This document shows, in pieces, positions 27,715 through 37,511 of a stretch of 64,000 nt of DNA. The stretch covers positions 310,001 through 374,000 of the forward strand of contig NZ_CP042467.1 in assembly GCF_007993755.1 (NCBI RefSeq). Direction: 5' to 3'. Below the pieces are notes generated by a model that saw only the letters and a list, made by a program, of their open reading frames with translations, had not been told where the DNA came from and searched no databases. Both the position numbers and the translations under genes were made by a program. Every line of letters begins with the position of its first letter. Position 1 is the stretch's first letter. The stretch is from Microvenator marinus. GTDB lineage: Bacteria; Myxococcota_A; Bradymonadia; Bradymonadales; Bradymonadaceae.

Positions 27715-28707
27715 ATGAGTCGTGTATTTTATCTCATTATGAGCGTCCTGTTGGTGCTCGGATTGTCAATGAGCGCCACAGCGAAGTCGAAGGCAAAGTC
27801 TGACCTTTCTTCTGAGCTATCCGAGACACTTGGAGATATCAAGTGGGGTGATTCGAAGAAAGACGTGCTTGCCAAACTGAAGAAGTCGGAGATGGACAAG
27901 CTGCGCAAAGATGAGTCGATTAAGAGGGATATGCTCCTTCTTCAGAAGGAGCGAAAGGCTCTTCTCGACCGCCTGGCGACTGCTGAAAAGAGCTACACAC
28001 GCCTCGAAGGACGAACGGGCTATGAAGTGAGTGTGGTGGCAGATGAATTCACAACCAACAATGGTGAGTCATTTCTGCTGGTGAAAGACAAGGTTGCTCA
28101 GCGATTCTACTTCTTCATCGATGGTAAGTTTTACAAGCTCGTGGTGGGCTACAATCCTTCTTACATGCAGAGCGTTGGTTTTGAGTCGTTGGTAGGCTCA
28201 ACCGTAAATAAGTACGGTCGTCCGACCGTCGCTGAGTACGAAGAGATTGGTGGCAAAGAGCAGTTGGCCCTTGTGCAGTGGGAAGATCCGGAGACCGTGA
28301 TGGCGGTTAAGAATAAGAAGGAACTCTTCGACACGTACACGATGGTCTTCTCGGACCGACAGGCGCTGAGACGCCTCGAGGCATCAAATCGTAAGTTCGG
28401 AGGCGGTGACAAGAGTGAAGAAGAAGTATCTGCTGCGGTTCAGGCATTGACTGAGGCTGGCGACTACGAGGCGAATGCCAACGTCCTTGACTCACTTGTC
28501 GGAAGCACCGACGTCAACTTGAACGAAGGACGACCACAAGACGACAAAGTGCGCAAATACACAGACGAAGGTGCGGTTGCTGCCGCTCCGGAAAAGAAAG
28601 AGAAGAAGAAGGCTAAGAAGAAGAAGGCTAAGAAAAAGAAGACCAAGAAAGGGCCTGACTTCAAGGACCTGGCGACGGGTGCTTCGGATGACCTGATTAT
28701 TTACTAG
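27715..28707 (+). CDS. Secreted protein with lysine-rich C-terminal tail, function unknown
   Basis: The 330-residue protein has a signal peptide (YLIMSVLLVLGLSMSATA), a charged helical region (residues about 35-95), a roughly 120-residue globular region (VADEFTTNNGESFLLVKDK...YKLVVGYNPSY), and then a Lys/Ala tail EKKEKKKAKKKKAKKKKTKK near residue 300. The tail could bind nucleic acid, anionic polymer or the negatively charged envelope. GAGGAGG sits ideally before the ATG, suggesting strong translation. The next gene begins 5 bases after the stop. Confidence 0.65.
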   Translation: MSRVFYLIMSVLLVLGLSMSATAKSKAKSDLSSELSETLGDIKWGDSKKDVLAKLKKSEMDKLRKDESIKRDMLLLQKERKALLDRLATAEKSYTRLEGRTGYEVSVVADEFTTNNGESFLLVKDKVAQRFYFFIDGKFYKLVVGYNPSYMQSVGFESLVGSTVNKYGRPTVAEYEEIGGKEQLALVQWEDPETVMAVKNKKELFDTYTMVFSDRQALRRLEASNRKFGGGDKSEEEVSAAVQALTEAGDYEANANVLDSLVGSTDVNLNEGRPQDDKVRKYTDEGAVAAAPEKKEKKKAKKKKAKKKKTKKGPDFKDLATGASDDLIIY

Positions 28708-28712
28708 GCGTG

Positions 28713-30008
28713 ATGGATAACAAAATGCGTTCAGCAATGTGGGCCTTTGTGGCCCTTCTTTTTATTTCTTGTGGCGAAGATGACGATGGTGTCGTGGAGG
28801 AAAATCGGTTTCCGACTCTTCCTGCTGCCACACCCTTTTCATGGGCTGATGTGGAAGTGGGAGTTGGAGTTCGGTCCGGTGAAGCGATGGGAATCGCCAC
28901 GCAACGGGCAGAAGTCCTTGCGGAAGTTTCTCAAACCTTTCCTCATGCAGTCCTACGCCTACAGACTTACGATCAGGGGGCTCAAGAGGTCGGTGAGTAC
29001 TTAACCTTTCCGGCAGCTAGTACGGTGACATCTCGTGGTCCTGTCGACTTCAGAGCATCTAACGTTGGGTCCGGTAAACTCTCTGCCCGAGCACAGGACT
29101 TGAGTGATGAAATCGACGAGTTCAGTCAACTCGCAGACGCAGAGTTCACCGAGAAATCGGTCGTGGTAGATTTCTGGCGTCTTCGTAGAGATTGGTACGT
29201 TCGTTGGGACGGGGAACTGGGCGAGGAAGCGAACACGGTGGGACGCGGCCCCTATGGATTCTTCCGTAGCGATTTTAGCCGTTCAATCCTTGACGATATC
29301 GAGAGCACGGCTTCCGCTCTGACTCCCAGATACATGGTTGTGGGCACGGAAATGGAACGCCTTGTTCGGACTCCTGAAGGTAACGGAGTGGCTCCGAGCG
29401 AGTTCGCCAACTTCATGGGGTTCTACCAGCTTGCGATCGAGAGGATCCGCCGTGCCTCACCCGAGACTAAGATTGGGTTTGGTATCAACTGGAATCATTT
29501 TGTGGAGTTCGTCGCACCTCAATACGGTGGCGATGGTGTAAGCGAGATCGAAGCGCTTGATACAGCGTTTGAGCTCCTCTTGCTGCCATTGCTCGAACGC
29601 TCCGACATCCTTGCGCTCTCAGTCTACGCGCAACCCGGGGACGATGGAAGTTCCTATGAATTTCTTCGGCGCTTGGAGAGCCTCTACGGTTTGACGCTTC
29701 CGGTAGTCGTTTACGAAGTCGGAACCCCGGTGGAGTCTGTGGTTGACTACTTGAGACAAAAGAATTTCATAGATGATTTTGAAGCCTGGATGGCTGGCTT
29801 GCCCGTGGAGTTTGTCGCGTGGAAGGGGATTGCGAATTTTGATGGTTCTGACACTTCGAACCAAGAGCCGACGGGGCGATGCGAGGTTTTTCAAGACAGT
29901 GCACGGTCGCTCGATATGCCAGCGGCAGGCTGCTATGACGGATTGGTCACATCCATCTTCAGCAAGAAGGAAGTTTTCACCTATCTGCAGGAAAAGACCG
30001 CCAATTGA
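28713..30008 (+). CDS. Lipoprotein with TIM-barrel glycosidase-like domain
   Basis: About 431 residues, with signal and lipobox FISCGED (Cys about 20) and a Thr/Pro-poor spacer. A region reads like a clan-A glycoside hydrolase barrel: YMVVGTEMERLV could carry the acid/base Glu at strand 4, and LPVVVYEVGTP the nucleophile Glu at strand 7, with DILALSVYAQPG between. The family is not recognised, so the activity is inference. ATG 28713 has a weak AGG; ATG 28725 also works and keeps the signal peptide. Probably in an operon with the preceding Lys-tailed protein. Confidence 0.62.
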   Translation: MDNKMRSAMWAFVALLFISCGEDDDGVVEENRFPTLPAATPFSWADVEVGVGVRSGEAMGIATQRAEVLAEVSQTFPHAVLRLQTYDQGAQEVGEYLTFPAASTVTSRGPVDFRASNVGSGKLSARAQDLSDEIDEFSQLADAEFTEKSVVVDFWRLRRDWYVRWDGELGEEANTVGRGPYGFFRSDFSRSILDDIESTASALTPRYMVVGTEMERLVRTPEGNGVAPSEFANFMGFYQLAIERIRRASPETKIGFGINWNHFVEFVAPQYGGDGVSEIEALDTAFELLLLPLLERSDILALSVYAQPGDDGSSYEFLRRLESLYGLTLPVVVYEVGTPVESVVDYLRQKNFIDDFEAWMAGLPVEFVAWKGIANFDGSDTSNQEPTGRCEVFQDSARSLDMPAAGCYDGLVTSIFSKKEVFTYLQEKTAN

Positions 30009-30076
30009 CTTGCCGCGGAATTCTGACCATACACCTGTTGGTTTTGCTCCAAGAGACCTGTTTCTAGGTACAGGGT

Positions 30077-31441
30077 ATGTTGCGAATCTTCATCTTAGTG
30101 GCCTTAGGCCTAGCGTTTCCCAGTTTTGCGTGGGCTAGTGATGCTTCGATTTCGGAGCGTCTGCCGCTTGTCTCTCTTGGGCTCTCGGTGTTTCTTTTTG
30201 GGCTCGTTGTGGCTCAAGCCCTTACAAGTTGGTGGGATTTGACTCGATTGGGGAAGGTTCGCCGATACCTAGGTGCTCTCATTTCGGGAATCGGTGTGTT
30301 CTGGCTGGTCTTTGCCTCCACAGAAGCCCCGCCTAGTCCGGACGGCCTTGATTGGGAATACGACTTGGAATCAGCCAGAGTGTTGTCCGAGGCTTCTCAA
30401 AAGCCAATCATGGTCGATTTCTGGGCCGAGTGGTGTGCAGCCTGTAACGAAATGGAATCAGAGGTCTTTCGCTCGGCTGAGGTTAGGCCTCGGCTCGAGG
30501 AAGAATTCATTCTTTTCAAGGTCGACTTCGACCAGGACACGCCTCAAAATCGAGAGTTGATCAAAGAGTTCCGCGTAAGTGGACTTCCAACTGTAGGCTT
30601 CTATAAGTCCAATGGTACACCCGTGGAGAATGCGCGATTCGAAGGAAAGCTGGAGTCGGGCGAGTTTCTTGAGAAGCTCGACATCGTTCAGACGGGGAAG
30701 GGTGGGAGTAGCTCGGGCTTTGGGAAGGAACTCGATGAAAAGGGGCTTTGGGCCGCACTCTTGTTGGTATTCTTAGCTGGCGTGGCGTCGAGTTTCACGC
30801 CTTGTGTCTACCCACTGATTCCGATCACGATCAGCCTCTTTGGAGCTCGCGACGTTGCTACTCGCCGAGAAGGGTTTGCTCTGAGCCTAGTCTACGTACT
30901 CGGAATTGTCCTGACTTATTCAGTGATGGGTTTGGGAGCGGCCGCGCTTGGAGGCGTGTTTGGCGGCGCTATGCAGAGTCCGGTTGTTGTGGTTGGTATC
31001 TCGGTGCTCTTCTTTGCGCTCGCACTTTCGAGTCTGGGACTTTTCGAGATCAAGCTTCCCGCCAACCTGCAAACTAAGCTCGGCCAAACAGGAAAGAAGG
31101 GCTACTTCGGAGCGCTGCTCATGGGACTTGTGGCAGGTTTGATCGCAGCGCCGTGTGTTGGGCCAATAGTGGCCGGCATCCTGGTTTGGGTCGCCCAAGA
31201 ACAAGATCTACTGATGGGTTGGCTCTTCTTGAGCGTTTTTGCGCTCGGTATGGGCCAGCTTTTTATCCTCCTAGGGACGTTTTCCTCAATGATCTCCAAG
31301 CTTCCCAAATCGGGACCGTGGATGGAGACGGTCAAGGTTGTATTTGCGACCATCTTTGTGGGCATGACGATCTACTACCTCCGACTCGTCATTCCACTTT
31401 TCTCAGATCTAAGCTTTTCGATCTGGGAAGCCACCCTCTAG
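30077..31441 (+). CDS. Thioredoxin-DsbD/CcdA fusion, thiol:disulfide interchange protein
   Basis: The 454-residue membrane protein begins with a signal-like segment and two helices (residues about 30-80). A thioredoxin domain with active site WCAAC (Cys120, Cys123) follows, then a DsbD-type membrane domain from about residue 210 with the two redox cysteines in TPCVYP and APCVGP. It should carry reducing power across the inner membrane to periplasmic disulfides or cytochrome c maturation. In E. coli DsbD the thioredoxin domain is C-terminal; here it precedes the membrane part and the N-terminal alpha domain is missing. Confidence 0.9.
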   Translation: MLRIFILVALGLAFPSFAWASDASISERLPLVSLGLSVFLFGLVVAQALTSWWDLTRLGKVRRYLGALISGIGVFWLVFASTEAPPSPDGLDWEYDLESARVLSEASQKPIMVDFWAEWCAACNEMESEVFRSAEVRPRLEEEFILFKVDFDQDTPQNRELIKEFRVSGLPTVGFYKSNGTPVENARFEGKLESGEFLEKLDIVQTGKGGSSSGFGKELDEKGLWAALLLVFLAGVASSFTPCVYPLIPITISLFGARDVATRREGFALSLVYVLGIVLTYSVMGLGAAALGGVFGGAMQSPVVVVGISVLFFALALSSLGLFEIKLPANLQTKLGQTGKKGYFGALLMGLVAGLIAAPCVGPIVAGILVWVAQEQDLLMGWLFLSVFALGMGQLFILLGTFSSMISKLPKSGPWMETVKVVFATIFVGMTIYYLRLVIPLFSDLSFSIWEATL

Positions 31442-31495
31442 ATGCGTCATACGCACGATTTTTGGGGTTGAAACGTCATATTCGCAAAGAGTGAC

Positions 31496-31523
31496 TTGAC
31501 GCCCCCTTTGCAGTGCATACCTT
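31496..31523 (+). promoter_or_regulatory. Possible promoter for the FmdB-like gene
   Basis: TTGACG (31496-31501) and TACCTT (31518-31523) are 16 bases apart, about 35 bases before the start codon. The -10 match is poor (3 of 6), so this is tentative. Confidence 0.3.
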
Positions 31524-31558
31524 GCCGCGCAGCTTAATTGTGAGTGGAGAGGTAAAGA

Positions 31559-31813
31559 ATGCCAATTTACGAATATCAGTGCACAGAGTGTGGAGAGGCC
31601 CTCGAAGAGATGGTTCTTCCTGGTCGGGCCGAGCCAACGGTATGTCCAAAATGTGGGAAACCGAATCTGAGTCGTGTGATGTCGACCACATCCTTCCAAC
31701 TCAAGGGAGGCGGTTGGTATGTCTCGGATTATAAGGGGACAAAGAGCACACCTAGCGATAGCGGAAGCAGCACTGCGGCCTCAGACACAAAAAGTGCGAC
31801 GGGAAGCGAATAA
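31559..31813 (+). CDS. FmdB-family zinc-ribbon protein
   Basis: The 84-residue protein starts MPIYEYQCTECGE and has the second metal pair in CPKCGKPNL, making a four-Cys zinc ribbon of the FmdB/CxxC_CxxC_SSSS family. A low-complexity Ser/Thr/Gly tail follows. Members are suspected regulators or zinc-binding accessory proteins without a settled function. GAGAGG precedes the ATG. It is followed by the dnaK leader. Confidence 0.9.
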   Translation: MPIYEYQCTECGEALEEMVLPGRAEPTVCPKCGKPNLSRVMSTTSFQLKGGGWYVSDYKGTKSTPSDSGSSTAASDTKSATGSE

Positions 31814-31824
31814 ATTTGTGTTCG

Positions 31825-31906
31825 CGGGTTGCCGCTAGCGAACCCGTGTATAGCTTGTGATTCAAGTTAGGAGTTCGGTCGCGCGAGGTAGTAACTGGCC
31901 GCGACC
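31825..31906 (+). other. Two hairpins in the dnaK 5' leader
   Basis: The 130-base gap before dnaK holds CGGGTT/AACCCG (31825-31830 with 31841-31846) and a 7-base-pair stem GGTCGCG/CGCGACC (31877-31883 with 31900-31906). The dnaK ribosome site (AGGAG, about 31931) lies outside both. No CIRCE element and no clear sigma32-type promoter is seen. Either hairpin could affect transcript stability or end the fmdB transcript; no T-run follows the first. Confidence 0.35.
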
Positions 31907-31943
31907 AATCAAATTCAAAACCAATAGGTTAGGAGAAACGGAT

Positions 31944-33833
<1,890 letters not shown>

Positions 33834-33855
33834 TTGCGCTTAGAATCGGCGAATT

Positions 33856-33887
33856 AAGCGTGGGCATACGCCCACGCTTTTTTTTAT
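33856..33887 (+). terminator. Rho-independent terminator after dnaK
   Basis: A 10-base-pair stem (33856-33865 with 33870-33879), an ATAC loop and a long T tract directly after the dnaK stop. Confidence 0.93.
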
Positions 33888-33940
33888 TTCCAAAATGTGG
33901 TCGAGTGTAGGTGGATCCCTTGTGATCCTATGAGGCATAG

Positions 33941-34705
33941 ATGAGCACTGGAAAACAAAACGCGGTTCACGCCCAGCAAAATAGCGATGGAACGTTTGAG
34001 CTCCATCTCGATTCAACAGATAGCAGCGTTGAAGTCGAAAGTTTCACACCTCCTCCGGAGCCAAGTGAGCCGCCGAAATCACGACGAATGCTCATCGTTT
34101 TGGGCGGCGTGGTGGCTCTATTAGGGCTGGGAGCTGCGGTCATGTTTGCGCTCTCTCGAGGAGAGATTCAGACCAACTTTGATGCGAATCTAGAGCCAGT
34201 TCAAGGGTTTCGTCCATATATGGGCGGAGCGTCAAGTCCTCCCGTTTCTGCCCGGCCATCTAGGGCACGACCCGTTGTGGAAGAAGTCGTCGAGGAAGAG
34301 GTGGTGGAAGAGGAGGCTCAAGAGATCGAGATGATTGAAGGCGAGGAGATCCGTGAGGAAATGGCCCCGCCTGAGGTACTCAATGAAAATCCGCCGATTC
34401 AACTCGAAGAGATCGAAGAATCTGAAGTTCCACCAGAAGAAGATGGTTGGGATGTGGAGGAAGAAAGTGCTGACCCTCTCGATGAGCAGGGCTCATTGCC
34501 CTTCAATAAGATGAAACATCGTGGTCAGATTGAGGCGATGAAGCGGAATTCGGATGTCCTAATGCGCGGAAACATGGAAAGAATTCGGGGACTACCAGAA
34601 CTCTCTCCCAAGTTGAGGTCTTCGGCGTTGATGAAGGCTGGGCGATTGGGCACACCACGTGCCGCTGAATTTGAAGATTCCGAAAATGAAGAATCTTACG
34701 AATAG
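33941..34705 (+). CDS. Single-pass membrane protein with acidic periplasmic region
   Basis: The 254-residue protein has a roughly 45-residue N-terminal segment, one transmembrane helix (MLIVLGGVVALLGLGAAVMFAL, residues about 50-71) and a long disordered, strongly acidic stretch (VVEEVVEEEVVEEEAQEIE). A short basic segment lies near the end (RGQIEAMKRNSDVLMRGNMERIRG). No enzyme motif is visible. GAGG precedes the ATG. It lies between the dnaK terminator and the tRNA promoter, so it is its own unit. Function unknown. Confidence 0.6.
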   Translation: MSTGKQNAVHAQQNSDGTFELHLDSTDSSVEVESFTPPPEPSEPPKSRRMLIVLGGVVALLGLGAAVMFALSRGEIQTNFDANLEPVQGFRPYMGGASSPPVSARPSRARPVVEEVVEEEVVEEEAQEIEMIEGEEIREEMAPPEVLNENPPIQLEEIEESEVPPEEDGWDVEEESADPLDEQGSLPFNKMKHRGQIEAMKRNSDVLMRGNMERIRGLPELSPKLRSSALMKAGRLGTPRAAEFEDSENEESYE

Positions 34706-34719
34706 TGAAAAAAACTATA

Positions 34720-34748
34720 TTGACAGTCATGAGGCTCAGACCTATAAG
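34720..34748 (+). promoter_or_regulatory. Strong sigma70-type promoter of tRNA-Gly
   Basis: TTGACA (perfect -35, 34720-34725), exactly 17 bases, then TATAAG (34743-34748), ending 12 bases before the mature tRNA. It is the best promoter match in the window. Confidence 0.92.
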
Positions 34749-34757
34749 ACCAATCCG

Positions 34758-34832
<75 letters not shown>

Positions 34833-34843
34833 TTCTTCGAAAG

Positions 34844-34868
34844 CCCCGATTGTAAGTCGGGGTTTTTT
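34844..34868 (+). terminator. Terminator of the tRNA-Gly transcript
   Basis: CCCCGA (34844-34849) pairs with TCGGGG (34857-34862) and is followed by TTTTTT, just 12 bases after the tRNA. Confidence 0.85.
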
Positions 34869-34880
34869 CGTTTCTTGGTT

Positions 34881-35207
34881 TTAGGGCTGAACGGAAAGGG
34901 CGAGTTCGAACAAGGAGTGGATCGATTGCTGGTCAAAGGCAGGACCCGCACTTTGAATGACTTTTCCTCGGTTGAAGACCAGGATTGCCGGCAAGGCGTC
35001 TCGGGAAAAGATAGCGGCAATCTCCGGGTTTTGCTCAACGTCGAGCGAACAAACCTTGACCATTTCTCCGTAACTCGCTTGTTGGTTCTTGACGAGTTCG
35101 ATGCACAACGCGGATGCTGCACTCCATCGCGCTGTTAGGAGCACGATCACGGGGCGTTTAGAGTTTCGGACTTCTGATTCAAACGTGGAGTCGCTTAGTT
35201 CTACCAT
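34881..35207 (-). CDS. Thioredoxin-fold protein without active-site cysteines
   Basis: The 108-residue protein is the normal length of thioredoxin and follows its strand order: VIVLLTARW, VKVCSLDVEQNPEIAAIF and the cis-Pro segment LPAILVFNRG are all recognisable. The active site reads W-S-A-A-S instead of W-C-G-P-C, so it cannot do dithiol redox chemistry. A Cys three residues later (Cys35) remains. It may act as a binding module or chaperone. Divergent from the ABC ATPase gene with 49 bases between. Confidence 0.8.
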   Translation of the reverse strand: MVELSDSTFESEVRNSKRPVIVLLTARWSAASALCIELVKNQQASYGEMVKVCSLDVEQNPEIAAIFSRDALPAILVFNRGKVIQSAGPAFDQQSIHSLFELALSVQP

Positions 35208-35256
35208 CTATTCTTCCTGAACGGGTTTCTCTAAACTCTTACACAACTCGAGATTC

Positions 35257-36837
35257 ATGACGACCAAAGATAACCTATTACTTCCAAAGATCTCGCGATG
35301 GTCGGGAGAAGACGGGCCTATCCTGCGGATCAAAGATCTCCATCGGTCATTTGGCGAATTGGAGGTCTTGAGGGGCATTGATCTCGAGATACCCACGGGT
35401 GAGTTTACGGTCATCCTCGGGCGGTCAGGGTCGGGGAAGACCGTGTTGATGAAGCATATGAACGGTCTTATGAGAGCCAACCGTGGAGAGATTGAGTTTT
35501 TCGGCAAGAAGATTGGTGACTTAGACGCCGTTTCTTTAGACGACTTGAGGAAGCGCGCAGGGATGCTCTTTCAGAATTACGCGCTCTTCGACTCGATGTC
35601 CGTGGTTGAGAATGTGGCGTTCCCGCTCGTTGAGAACAACGCGTTGGGTAAGGCAGAGGCTGAAAAGCTTGCTGCTGAGCTGCTCGAAAACCTCGGACTC
35701 GGAGAAGTTCTAGAGGAGTTTCCCGCAGCGTTGTCTGGGGGAATGAAGAAGCGCGTCAGTGTGGCCCGTACCATCATCTGGAATCCAGAGATGCTTCTTC
35801 TCGACGACCCAACCACCGGCCTTGACCCGGTAATGACCGAGTTTGTGGACGATATGCTTCGGGATATCGTTCGGGAAAACGACCTGACCGCCGTGATGGT
35901 CAGTCATAATCTCGCATCGATTTTCCGAAGTGCCGATTCCATCGCTGTCTTGCATGACGGAAAGATCATTGCTCATGACACACCGGACGCGATCAAGCGC
36001 TCGAAGGTACCAGAAGTTGAGGCGTTGGTCGGGAAAGCGTCTCGATCGGTCATCGACGAGGCCCGTGAGGTCTCAGAATCCGCATCAGAAGCCATGGTGA
36101 CCATGAATCAAGTTCGCAAGTCTTTTGGTGAGCGAGATATCCTCAAAGGCGTGGACTTCACGGCCCGGAAGGGCGAGATCACAGTGATCATCGGTGGCTC
36201 AGGAGCGGGCAAAAGCGTCATGATCAAACACATGTTGGGTCTGATGCGAGCAGATGCGGGCGAAGTCATGCTCTTCGGGCAACGTGTTTCGGAGCTGAGT
36301 GATCAGGATCTAGAAAAGTCTCGTAAACGAATTGGAATGTTGTTCCAGCACTCGGCGCTGCTCGACTCGTTGACGATCGAAGACAACGTGGCTTTCCCGC
36401 TCGTTGAGCGGCGTGAGGCCAGCAGAAAAGACGCGTTGGAGCGGGCCCATGAACTTCTGGATATCTGGAAGTTGGCGGACATCGCGAAGCGCTATCCGTC
36501 CGAGATCTCAAACGGCCAACAAAAGCGCGCAGCACTGGCTCGGGCGTTGATATCGAAGCCCGAGCTCATGATCTACGACGAGCCAACCACCGGCCAGGAC
36601 CCGGTGCTTTCGGACTACGTCGAAGAGATGATCCTCGAGGCCCAAGAGAAGTTCGACCTGACGAGCATCGTGATCAGTCACGACATGGCGTCGACGATGC
36701 GGATGGCGCACCAAGTTGCACTGCTTTATCAGGGGCAAATCTTGCTCCAAGCCGATCCAGCCACGTTCTTGGAGAGCGAAGACGAGCGAATTCGCGAGTT
36801 TGTTTTCGCCGCGGTCCTCGGTGCGGACGAGCGTTAG
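35257..36837 (+). CDS. Fused double ABC ATPase of the MlaF type
   Basis: The 526-residue protein contains two complete nucleotide-binding domains. Domain 1 has Walker A GRSGSGKT (55-62), signature LSGGMKKR (159-166) and Walker B LLLDDPTTGLDP with Asp where the catalytic Glu is expected. Domain 2 has Walker A GGSGAGKS, signature ISNGQQKR (417-424) and Walker B IYDEPTTGQDP. Both resemble MlaF, the ATPase that drives phospholipid transport between membranes. No MlaE permease is adjacent, but an MlaC-like protein is encoded at 61139. In MlaF systems the ATPase is normally one domain that dimerises. Its TAG overlaps the convergent Rieske stop. Confidence 0.9.
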   Translation: MTTKDNLLLPKISRWSGEDGPILRIKDLHRSFGELEVLRGIDLEIPTGEFTVILGRSGSGKTVLMKHMNGLMRANRGEIEFFGKKIGDLDAVSLDDLRKRAGMLFQNYALFDSMSVVENVAFPLVENNALGKAEAEKLAAELLENLGLGEVLEEFPAALSGGMKKRVSVARTIIWNPEMLLLDDPTTGLDPVMTEFVDDMLRDIVRENDLTAVMVSHNLASIFRSADSIAVLHDGKIIAHDTPDAIKRSKVPEVEALVGKASRSVIDEAREVSESASEAMVTMNQVRKSFGERDILKGVDFTARKGEITVIIGGSGAGKSVMIKHMLGLMRADAGEVMLFGQRVSELSDQDLEKSRKRIGMLFQHSALLDSLTIEDNVAFPLVERREASRKDALERAHELLDIWKLADIAKRYPSEISNGQQKRAALARALISKPELMIYDEPTTGQDPVLSDYVEEMILEAQEKFDLTSIVISHDMASTMRMAHQVALLYQGQILLQADPATFLESEDERIREFVFAAVLGADER

Positions 36838-37169
36838 AGCGGGTCTGTCGAGTTCGGGAGACCAACCCAGATTTCACCGTCTTGAGTTTTTACTGGGTAG
36901 CAGTTGGCTTCATATCTAGGGTTTGTTTTGCAGGCGCCACTTCTCATATCAAAACCCCATGCATGTCTTGGACATCGAACGATGAAACCTTCGACAGGCC
37001 CTAGCGCGAGGAATCCGCCCGCGTGTGGGCAGAAGTTCTGGATGCAATAGTACTGGCCTTCTACGAGGAAGAGCGCGAGTTTCTTGGTACCGGCATGCAC
37101 GAGCTTGCCCTCATTTTCTTGAATCTCTTCTTCGCGGCAGACTTTGTAAAATGTATGTTCCGAATCCAC
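36834..37169 (-). CDS. Small Rieske [2Fe-2S] protein
   Basis: The 111-residue single-domain Rieske ferredoxin has the cluster motifs CPHAGG and CPRHAWGFD, the usual two Cys and two His. The form is like the small subunit of NADH-nitrite reductase or dioxygenase ferredoxins. It transfers electrons to an unknown partner; no oxygenase or reductase gene is near. GTG start at 37169 with weak GAGAG. Only 24 bases separate it from the divergent MazG gene. Confidence 0.9.
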   Translation of the reverse strand: MDSEHTFYKVCREEEIQENEGKLVHAGTKKLALFLVEGQYYCIQNFCPHAGGFLALGPVEGFIVRCPRHAWGFDMRSGACKTNPRYEANCYPVKTQDGEIWVGLPNSTDPL

Positions 37170-37193
37170 GTCAATCTCTCAATTGGAGGAGCG

Positions 37194-37511
37194 ATGAGCT
37201 TACACGAGTTGCAGTCCCGGGTGAACGCATGGATGTCTCAGTGGAAGGACGGATACTGGACCCCGCATGAAAATTTGGCGCGGTTGACGGAAGAAGTTGG
37301 TGAACTCGCTAGGGAAATCAATCACTCACACGGACCCAAGAAAAAGAAGAAGGGTGAAGGCGAAGGGAGCATTGCCGAAGAGTTGGGCGATATCATCTTC
37401 GTTGTTGTAGCACTGGCAAACTCCATGGACATCGACTTGGACGCCGTGATGGACGCGACCTTTGCGAAGTACAACGTCCGCGACAAAGATCGATTTGAGA
37501 GGAACGAGTGA
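37194..37511 (+). CDS. MazG-family nucleotide pyrophosphohydrolase
   Basis: The 105-residue all-helical NTP pyrophosphohydrolase has metal-binding motifs EEVGELARE and EELGDIIF in two helices and a Lys-rich insert (PKKKKKGEGEG) between them. It is a single MazG domain, shorter than E. coli MazG with two. It probably removes non-canonical or excess nucleotides. Strong GGAGG precedes ATG 37194. Its stop overlaps the GTG of the next gene (GTGA), linking it to a DNA repair protein, which fits a nucleotide-hygiene role. Confidence 0.9.
   Translation: MSLHELQSRVNAWMSQWKDGYWTPHENLARLTEEVGELAREINHSHGPKKKKKGEGEGSIAEELGDIIFVVVALANSMDIDLDAVMDATFAKYNVRDKDRFERNE

Noticed and set aside
31857-31943. N-terminal extension of DnaK from 31857
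   Set aside because: The conserved Hsp70 N-terminus begins at ATG 31944, which has AGGAG upstream; the extension contains a leader hairpin.
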